DNA of 64,000 nt, taken from assembly GCA_902805475.1 (NCBI GenBank), contig CADCSX010000007.1, positions 2,604,001-2,668,000 of the forward strand, in the 5' to 3' direction. Of this stretch, positions 56,224-64,000 are shown piece by piece. The position numbers and the translations under genes are program-made. The notes beneath the pieces are model-generated. The model saw only the letters and a program-made list of their open reading frames with translations, was not told the origin of the DNA and ran no database searches. This DNA is from Entonaema liquescens. Its lineage: Eukaryota > Ascomycota > Sordariomycetes > Xylariales > Xylariaceae. Positions within the stretch are counted from its first letter, which is position 1. Each line of letters opens with the position of its first letter.

Positions 56224-59200
56224 CTATTCTCCGTTACCTCTCCTCTTCGCCCTCACTAGCTCGGCGGCAAGCTCGTTGTTCTGGCGTTCGCTGTCTTGTA
56301 TTCTCTGCCTAGCCGCCGCTCGGTCCATATGTCTGGCTTCCCTCTCCTGCTTGAGCTTATACTCGAGCTCTCGCAGCCTGAACATCCACCTGTTATCACC
56401 GTCGTTCTTTCCAGAGGAGTGATCACCGTTGGAAGTACCTAGCCGCTCCAGTTCAGACGCACCCATGGTAGAGGCACTCCGAGACATGCTGCCGGGTCCG
56501 CTCTTAGCGCTGGAGCTAGGCGTTTCCAAGTGGGTGGTCTTGCTGCGCGGGAGCTTTGATTCTCGGTGATGCGGTCCAGTCGGCACGGATGGTGAGGGGC
56601 TACCTCCGTCAATAAGGTCCTCGCGTGAGCTTTTGCTACTGGCCTTCTTCGATCCCGTCCAGCCGGCCCCGCGGGTACGTGCATCGTTAGCACGTTGTAG
56701 AGTGGCGTTCTCGATCTTGAGAGCCCGGTATGCGGTCTCTAGTTGAGATATCTTAGCTTGTGCGTCAAAATGACCAGATGCAATGCCGGTGCGGACGATA
56801 GTCTCGAGACGTTCGAGCTTCTTCGATTTAGCGTCAAGGCTACTCTCAAGAGAGTGGTACTCTTTCCACAATTCACGCTCAACCGATTTTATGCGGGATT
56901 GGAAATTTCCTACTATACCCTCGATAGTCTTAACGGCACTCATCAGGTTTTTGGCAAAACCAGGAAGCATCGTAGATACAGATTCTAGAGAGGGTAGGGC
57001 GCGACCATTGATGAGGCTGTTGTCGTGAGCCCAATCAGTGCCGCAGAGCGCCGAGAGGCGCGTCCATAAGACTAGCAGTAGATTGTTGCGCTCATTTAGC
57101 TGTTCCTTAAACGAAGCTTCGAGCTGCGCTATCTTCTTCTTATCCGCGGCACGGCTGGTTTCGAGCTCGAGGATACGCGAATCTTGACTCGTGACGGTCC
57201 TCGATACGTGTTGATGCGTTCGCTGAAATGTTTCGAACTGATTCTTCGTGTTACGATGGGCTTGGCGCTCCTTGTCGAGCATCTCACCCAGTCTCCTAGA
57301 TTCGAGCCCGTGTGACTCGAGAAGCGCATCACGCTGTTTAATTATGCGATCCTTTTCCAGCATAGAATTCTTTGCAGCGTCAAGCTCTCGAACCGTATTT
57401 TCGAGCTCTCTTTGGAGCTTGGCGATGGACTTATTAGATGGTTAGTTAGATATCCCAAATGTTCTATACCATGTGTCGCGAATGTGACTTACCTTCAAAA
57501 GGCTTGATCTGGTTCCGTTCAAGTCGCCCAAAGCCTCACGCAGATTGTTCTCTAATTCCATAAGCCTCTCTTTCCACTCCGTAGCCTCAACCTCTCTGCT
57601 CGTTAAGCTCTTGCGGAGTCTTCTAGCCTCGTCCTTAGCGGTCGAAACTTCGCGATTAAGCTCGTTCACAAATTGTTGAACTTCTTCCTTCTCGCGTCCT
57701 GCTACTATCTCGCGCTGCTTCCGCTCGTTGGCGAGCCGCTGCTCTAGCTCCTTAGTCCGATCGCGCTCCTCTCTAAGACCCTGCTCGGCATTGGCGAGAG
57801 CCGCCTCGAGATCGCCTATTCGAATCTTATCCGCTTCTTGCTCCTCGCGTAAAAATGCGATCTCACCCTGACTGGATTCCTGCTGGACCCCGAGACGCTG
57901 CGCCTTATCGTTCGACTCGAGAAGTTTAACCTCGAGATCTTCGGATTCTTTGTTCGACTCAGCGAGTTCTTGCTCCAGTTGTTCTATTCTTCTTAGTTTC
58001 TTCTCCTGTTCATCTTCCAGCCTTATCAATGCCTCGCTCATTTGGCGCATCTCTTCCTGAAGAGCGTCAAAGTTCTCTGATCGGTCTTGCAGTTCAATCT
58101 GCAACCGCTGGATCTCTTCCGTCTTCTGGTCGCTCTCGGCTTCCAAGGAATCAATCTCCTCTTGAGCCTCTTTTCGTAGGATGTCAAATTCAGTCTGGAG
58201 ATCGGAGTGCTCCTGTAAAACTTCATCTCGCTCCCCTTGTATCTGTAACATATCATTCGTCGTGTTTTGAAGTTCCTCTTCCAGAGCTCCGTTGTGCTCC
58301 TCCAACTGTCTCTTAGACTCACTGATGTGATCCAACTCCTGCATGCATGTTTGTAGTTCGCGCTGGAGCTCTTGCTTCTCAAACTTGAGCTCGTTAATCC
58401 TGTCGCGGTGCTCGGCAAGTTTATTTTCTAACTCTTCGCGATCGGGGTCTTCCTCCACCGTCATAGTAAGTCTTGTGCGGCCACTTCCTCGTGAAGCCGA
58501 TCGCTCATGGCCGCCTACGCGCGACGCCGATCGGTCGAGTAGGCTGTCAATGGTCGAAGACGCCGGGCCTCCGCGACGTTGCGCTAGTTTAAGGTCTTCG
58601 ATCTCCTGATACAGCCTCTCCTTTTCGCGGTTACGGGATGTAAGCATGGACGTCTGTGCGCCGACTTCTCTTCGCAACTCGGCGTTCTCATGACGTAGTT
58701 GTTCGCTCTCTCTGCGGAGTTCTTCGACTAGGGTTGCCGACTGGCTTGAAGCAGTGGTAGGATCTATCTCGCCAGACAGACCGGAGACGGGACGCGACCT
58801 TGTCGGCGAAGTTGGCTTGGCCTTCCGCGTGATATTATATATGTTCGTCGTGTGATGCATGCCGCCTCCTGGGGGAGCTGTACCATTTATCTCCTGTTTT
58901 AGCCGGAATAACTCGTCTCGCAGTCTCCGGTTGTCGTCATCCGCTTGCTCGCGACGGGCTGTTTCTTGCTCGAGGAGGTCCTTATATACGTCGGCCTCCT
59001 CCTGGCGACCTAGACTTTCACCAACACGCTCACCTGCACGATCTCCCATAGACTTGACCGTTTCGGCTAGTTTCCTTTTTTCTGCCTGGTTAGCCATGTT
59101 CTCGTTTCGGAGTCTTTCTATCTCGGTCACATATTCCTCGACACGCTCTCTCAGATATAATAGTTCCTCTTCACGTTCTTGGGCATCGGCATCGAAGGCT

Positions 59201-60879
59201 GGAGTTGTTGCACCATCCGAGGAATATCCGCTTCTCGCAGTGCTCGGACGATCTTCCTCATCACGAAGGCGCTTTTCTAGTTCCTTCACCCGTCGCCTAA
59301 GAATTTTGTTGTCCCGCTGAATAACGGCTAAGGAAGTCCTGAGCTCAACATTCTCCGAGATCATTTCCTTAACACCTTCTTCGGAGAGTTTATCGAGACG
59401 ATCGGAAAGGAACATGACCTTGAGTTTAAGATCAAAATTTTCCTTCGAGAGGCGCTCAATCGTACTGGACTGTTCCTTAAGAGTAAGATTTTTGCCGCTA
59501 CGAGTGTTTGTTGTAGCGGTAGCGCTGGTATTCGCGGGCGTATAACTGGACAAACTCGACACTTTCCTATATGGTTGTTGGATCGGGGTTGCCAGGCCGC
59601 CTTTTGTCTTATATTCCTTAGCGAGAGACTCGGGTACCTCCACATTGCGGACGTGTCTAGCAATGACAGTGTCAGTAGGCGCCATTAAAGCACCCTTCCT
59701 AGGTTTCGGTGTCGCTAGCAAATCGATGCGACGATCGGGCATAGGGCTCTCAACTTCCTCAAGCGGCTCCAAAGCATCCGGCCGAATGGGGTCTGGCGGC
59801 TCGTCAAAACCGGATGCCATGCTACCGATACTTACGGAGCGAGATAGAGTGTTGCTGGCGCTTCGCGTTAAACCAAAGGCTGGCAAAGCACCTCCGGACT
59901 GGAGGGCATAGTCGGCACCCAACCCAACTGTGGCATCGCTTTCAACATCTTCGTTGCTGAGGAAGGAAGAAGTCGATGAGCGCTGGCTGCCATTTCTACT
60001 GCGAAGGAATCTGGGACGCGTGCCAACCGTGAGAGAGTTCGAGGCTGAGCTACCATTGTCGGCTGATAATTTACTCAAATCTTGGTCGGAGTTCTGCTGA
60101 AGACTCGATGCTCTGGAAGTTGAACTTTCTCTCGGTATATCAAGGGCTAAGCTGTTATGCGACACGGTATCCCGGTCGTTATTTTCGTTCGGCGTCTCTT
60201 CGTCGGTACGTTTGCTAGCCGCAGAGATAGCCCTTGATACACTACGTGCCGCGGCCGCGGTCGTAGGAGAGGATAAGTTCTCCAGGGCAGAAGTAGTATT
60301 GCCGATTTCGACACCATTAAATTCGTCATTTTCGCGTAAGGGAAGAGGACTATGTTCTGGTGTCAGGCTTCGCACTTCGGGGTGAGTATTAGCGGAAGTT
60401 AAGTCGTTATGGATATCGGGATGCGAATTGGGCTGATCGTGCGAATCGGAAGGTTGGGACGATTGAGGCAGTACGCTGGATGCAGGAGCAGGCGTGAAAG
60501 AAGGCGACAACAAGGGCGCTGGTGCGGGTGTGTTTTTCTTCGCAGCATCAAACAGATACGTATCGTCGATACCTTTTTCGGGACTAGGGATTTGAGATGG
60601 TGAAAATGGAGGTAGAAAACTAGACTCGACATCCTCCAGATGAGCTCTGACTTGTTGTTCTTCGGTGATCGAATCGAGGTGCTTATCGTCGTGGTCAAAG
60701 TGGGTGGTTTCGACAAAGCTGCTATCATATGGTGGCGTACGGAGGAGCACGGGTGGGATAGTTTCCTTCTTAGACAAGGGAGTGTCTGAGGCGATGACAG
60801 AATCTTGAGGGTTGGGTTCAGGAGGTGCTTCGGTCGCGTCGATTGAGGTCGGGCCAATGCGACTCTCGTCTTCAGCCAT
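56224..60879 (-). CDS. Cnn_1N coiled-coil microtubule-organising protein, ApsB/Mto1-like
   Basis: Large coiled-coil protein expected at spindle pole bodies and septal or cytoplasmic microtubule-organising centres, where it recruits the gamma-tubulin complex. Two exons on the minus strand, 57493-60879 and 56224-57429, with a 63-base intron (GTAAGT donor, AATAAG acceptor, phase 0), give about 1530 residues. Residues 1-440 are Ser/Thr/Pro-rich and disordered. The centrosomin motif (Cnn_1N) lies at about 463-540 with NFDLKLKVMFLSDRLDKLS and MISENVELRTSLAVIQRDNK, the part that binds gamma-tubulin complexes. Heptad coiled coils run from about 520 to 1330 with a short break near 690-740. The C-terminal region has NNLLLVLWTRLSALCG, then more coiled coil. 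Aspergillus ApsB and fission yeast Mto1 share this order. The pericentrin-type protein Pcp1 is the main alternative. Confidence 0.82.
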
Positions 60880-61132
60880 GATTTCGGCGATTTGGTTTCA
60901 GCAGCTGGGACTCGGCTGGGATTCGGTCTCAAGCGGGCACATCCAAGTCCAGACCCAACAACGATACCATCGACCTAAGAGTAGGTAAAATGGGGATATG
61001 TTATATTGTACTTATGGTTAGCCAATGCCGTCAGCAAACAATGTAAAGATGACAAGCTGGCGGCACGGAACAATGTCATATGGGTGGCGTTGGCAATATA
61101 GGCATGTGTACAAATGTAGATTTGAATTAAGG

Positions 61133-61163
61133 AAATGCGGAATGCGGAATGCAGAATGCGGAA
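61133..61163. repeat. Short tandem repeat (AATGCGG unit)
   Basis: Four near-identical copies of the seven-base unit AATGCGG (one with A for G). Confidence 0.75.
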
Positions 61164-61627
61164 GCGTCAAGGATGACAGGTTCAGAATAAACTGTGAGGT
61201 CGAAATCTTCTGATATCGATAAGTAACTTAAAACTAGACCGGTGCAATCGCTGTCACTGTTGCTACTGCTTGCTTCTTCCTCTACTTCTACTGTAGCTAA
61301 AGGGGTATCTCAAGTGCGTTAGACAAAGTTAAGAGTGGGATGTGAAAGGTTAAAAAAAAACTTGAAGGATAAAAAATAATTACAACTGGGATGTTTTCAA
61401 CTTGAACGTTTTTCACAAGCTCTTTTCTTTTGTCCTTCCCCCTTCTTACTCGCGAGTTACACTGACGCTCAGAAAGCCTGTGCTCGGCCCTCTCTTGCTA
61501 TGGTACGTTCGGTTGGACCGTTATCTTAGCGCTTAAACGTACCCCTGCTCTGCGTTGCTAGGACACCAACGGGAGGATCCACAGCGTATCCGGTGTATAT
61601 TTCAATTGCCCAATAACCCTCTGAGGA

Positions 61628-61725
61628 TAGGTACCCTTAGAGTGCCTATTTCGTACGTCTACAGGCACCTAACCCACGTCTTAGATGTTCCGCATTTACA
61701 TAGTACCTACCTACATTAGCTTGGC
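61628..61725. repeat. TACCTA/TAGGTA motif cluster
   Basis: Contains GATAGGTACC, GGCACCTAACC and AGTACCTACCTAC, in the same intergenic motif family as the island at 40.5 kb. Confidence 0.6.
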
Positions 61726-62329
61726 TCAGCACGCATCAATCAAATGTTAACTGACACTGCACCAAGAAACAAACCGCAATATTGGATACCCATTCAAGTA
61801 ACAATCTAGTAGATGACATCAAACTCCCAAGGGTCGAATTGCGAAAAGCTGATGGTGTATACAACAGCTCCTAAAATACAGATAAGTATTTATATTAAAC
61901 CAACCCCATTTGTTTATATTCTCAAAATACGCTTAATATCTTGACAAAAGATTCTTGTCAGCAATAGTGCTAGTTCAGGAGGTATTTAGATATACTTGTT
62001 TTAAGACCCGTAGTCCTGGCTCTTCTATAGGTATTATTTAGGTATCTTATTGGTTACCAGGTACCAGAGACTACCTACCTAAGGTAAAACCCATGGATTT
62101 GAAAATGTCTAGGTTAGGTGTGTACTACCTGTATGTATGGGTCTTTTCTCCTATCCATCTGCAAATCATCGACGAGATGTCAATATGCCTCCGAGTATTG
62201 GATAGGCCGGGTATTCAATGGTAAATCCAACATTCTCCGCATTTTGTTGATTTCGTTAAATAGGGGGATCAAACCTCAGTAAAGCCCTTTTCAACGAACT
62301 TCAAAGCGTATTAAATGAGACTTTAGGTT

Positions 62330-62412
62330 GAGTACCTACCTTAGGTACCCAGGTAATGAGATAGCATATCCTGGTATATGAATATACCTACCTAAGTAAG
62401 TAAGTACCTAGC
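62330..62412. repeat. TACCTA/TAGGTA motif cluster
   Basis: GAGTACCTACCTTAGGTACC followed by ATACCTACCTAAGTAAGTAA and AGTACCTAG; irregular, both orientations. Confidence 0.65.
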
Positions 62413-64000
62413 TTAGTGGGAACTTGCTAAGATACATGTTGATCACGGACCTGTAAATTACCCAAATTAGTAAGTGGGGTTAAATGTTAATAGTTCCTTA
62501 AGATCCGGGCGATCTAGCTTCCATTCTAAGTATTCCGTATCTTTTAGTTATTAGTTAATGGAACTAATGTACCTCAGGTAAGCACGAACCTTTACACTAG
62601 TCTTCTCAGGGCTGATGTGTATACGTTTCCCAAAATCAACATATTAACTGTTGATAAATACGGACCACCACTAGCAAAGACATAGGCTTAAACGAATGTA
62701 GTTACCTATATTATATTCCTATATATCCGTTTCTAATATTTACCAGATTTATATTCCTATTTCAAAGGGGTTCCCTTGTTAAATTCCTGCAATGGGGTGG
62801 GCGTCCTGGTTGTTCGTCATGGAGGTGAGACAATCTGTTCTGACATTAAAATGAGCAACACTGATAGGTATCTATCTACAGGGCTATATCGTCGGAAAGG
62901 TATATGGTAACTAACGCGTCTAATCAATATATAATTATAATCCTAACATGTCACGCCTCCCAGCTTCTCCGGTCTCCGACCTTCCACCGAGGTGTTCGAC
63001 GTATCCACCAAACCGTAGAGGATTATAAACACGGACGAGATCCGAGCGAGCCGTTGCGAGAAGGAGAGGCCACTCGTAAGCGTTATCATGTTTCAAGAGC
63101 AAGATAAGATAACCTGATGGAATATGAGTAGGACACCCAACAAACTCTAGGTTAAGCAAGTTCATGTCCCACTTCGCTGAAGAACTTCGTAACCAAGTCC
63201 GCGATGCGACTCGTTCTAAGAAGTGAACTGCTTGGGTAGGAATGGCTGTCTCGATAGCCTAAGCAAAATTCTTCCCCTTCGCCCGTTGGAAGCGAAATAT
63301 ATGTCAACCGACCGCGTAACACGGGGGATGGCGCTGGCTACTCAGTCTGAGAGGACCTGTGGCTCGTTTCGGTACCTAGAGTCATCGTGGCGCCAAGATG
63401 TCTAGTGAACGACACAAAGCCAATATGTCGCGTCGCTAATTTGTCATACCTGGCATGTTAGAACTAGTGACATAAGTGTCTACGGTAACTTGTGGCATTA
63501 TCTGGCCTGGCTGTGATTCTATGGGTGGTCCCACAAGTTCCTCCCGAGCCGTCGATGTGGCCCTACATAACTGTGCACATCGGTAGTAGTATATTTACTA
63601 AGGGTGCTTCTTCCTCTAGATTTTGGTAATATATGACGAGGTATCAGGATTCGCAAATCCCTTCAACCCGAACCCCGTGTGAAATCAATCTCTGAACGTT
63701 TAGTCTATGAAAAGGACGGTTGATAATTCACAGGTGTAATCTCAATTCATATAATCTACTGTATTAAAATAAGACTTATAGAAATAATAAGGCACGATAA
63801 CCTAACACGGCTACCCACCAACATTGCCATATCCGTGGATTTTCATTTGCCTTCCCGTCGCTACCTCCTCGGAACACAGGTGTGCTGACTCCTATCCTCA
63901 TGCATTCCTAAAGAGGAGGCGTGCATGTTAGACTAGTTGCAATACCGCTTTGGAACGCCTGGCGCAGACTCTCAATACTACTATAGCAGCCGAGTGCACA

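Larger units (their letters stand above)
60880..64000. other. Terminal region without a confident gene
   Basis: About 3.1 kb. It holds the promoter of the coiled-coil gene, an AATGCGG-type repeat (61133-61162), TACCTA clusters (61628-61725, 62025-62120, 62330-62410) and, at about 62945-63560, a stretch of higher GC that looks gene-like but is broken by stops in every frame. The 76-codon minus-strand frame at 62935-63165 may be a remnant. Confidence 0.45.

Overview
This window reads as nuclear DNA of a filamentous ascomycete, most likely a sordariomycete. Genes carry one to four short GT-AG introns (about 50-75 bases), lie on both strands without operons, and are separated by AT-leaning spacers. 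The families present are typical of Pezizomycotina: a Zn2Cys6 regulator, an Akr1 palmitoyltransferase, a Cnn_1N microtubule-organiser protein, an ARID/SWI1 subunit, GH5 enzymes and a P450. A recurring intergenic motif (TAGGTA/TACCTA, often the palindrome TAGGTACCTA) and two elements with C-depleted, AT-saturated interiors that look like repeat-induced point mutation (RIP) support this. No tRNA, rRNA or CRISPR was recognised. The species cannot be fixed from sequence reading alone.

Layout. 1-11.8 kb is accessory-like: a Zn2Cys6 factor (1.6-3.4 kb), a MARVEL-type membrane protein (3.8-4.8), an unidentified protein built of two copies of one domain (6.2-7.9), an unidentified multi-pass membrane protein (8.8-10.2) and a 2-oxoglutarate/Fe(II) oxygenase (11.1-11.8). 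An 878-bp inverted-repeat element with an AT-saturated core follows (12.1-12.9). 13.4-19.8 kb holds housekeeping genes: cystathionine beta-synthase, SRP receptor beta subunit and Akr1. 20.3-30.5 kb is sparse: a secreted GH5-like hydrolase, an MDR reductase, an unidentified fungal protein, a small secreted protein and a weak membrane ORF. 30.5-35.2 kb has no supported gene and leads into SWI1 (35.3-38.5), whose start is overlapped by a 10-codon upstream ORF. 39.3-39.9 kb holds a single-pass membrane protein.

41.9-45.9 kb holds a P450 with a single-base frameshift and a second secreted GH5 enzyme. 46.3-52.4 kb has a Nup42-like CCCH/FG nucleoporin, ribosomal protein uS10 (Rps20), a second inverted-repeat element of the same architecture (49.3-50.0) and a CUE-domain protein (Cue3/ASCC2-like). 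52.5-55.2 kb is one gene, assembled here from three exons, joining C2H2 zinc fingers to a trypsin-like protease domain with a readable His-Asp-Ser set. 56.2-60.9 kb is a 1530-residue Cnn_1N coiled-coil protein of the ApsB/Mto1 type. The last 3.1 kb has no confident gene.

The genes form no evident pathway cluster. The points most worth following are the two TA-flanked elements whose interiors look RIP-destroyed while their termini stay intact, the TACCTA islands around them, the zinc-finger/protease fusion, the internally duplicated unknown protein, the frameshifted P450 and the SWI1 upstream ORF.
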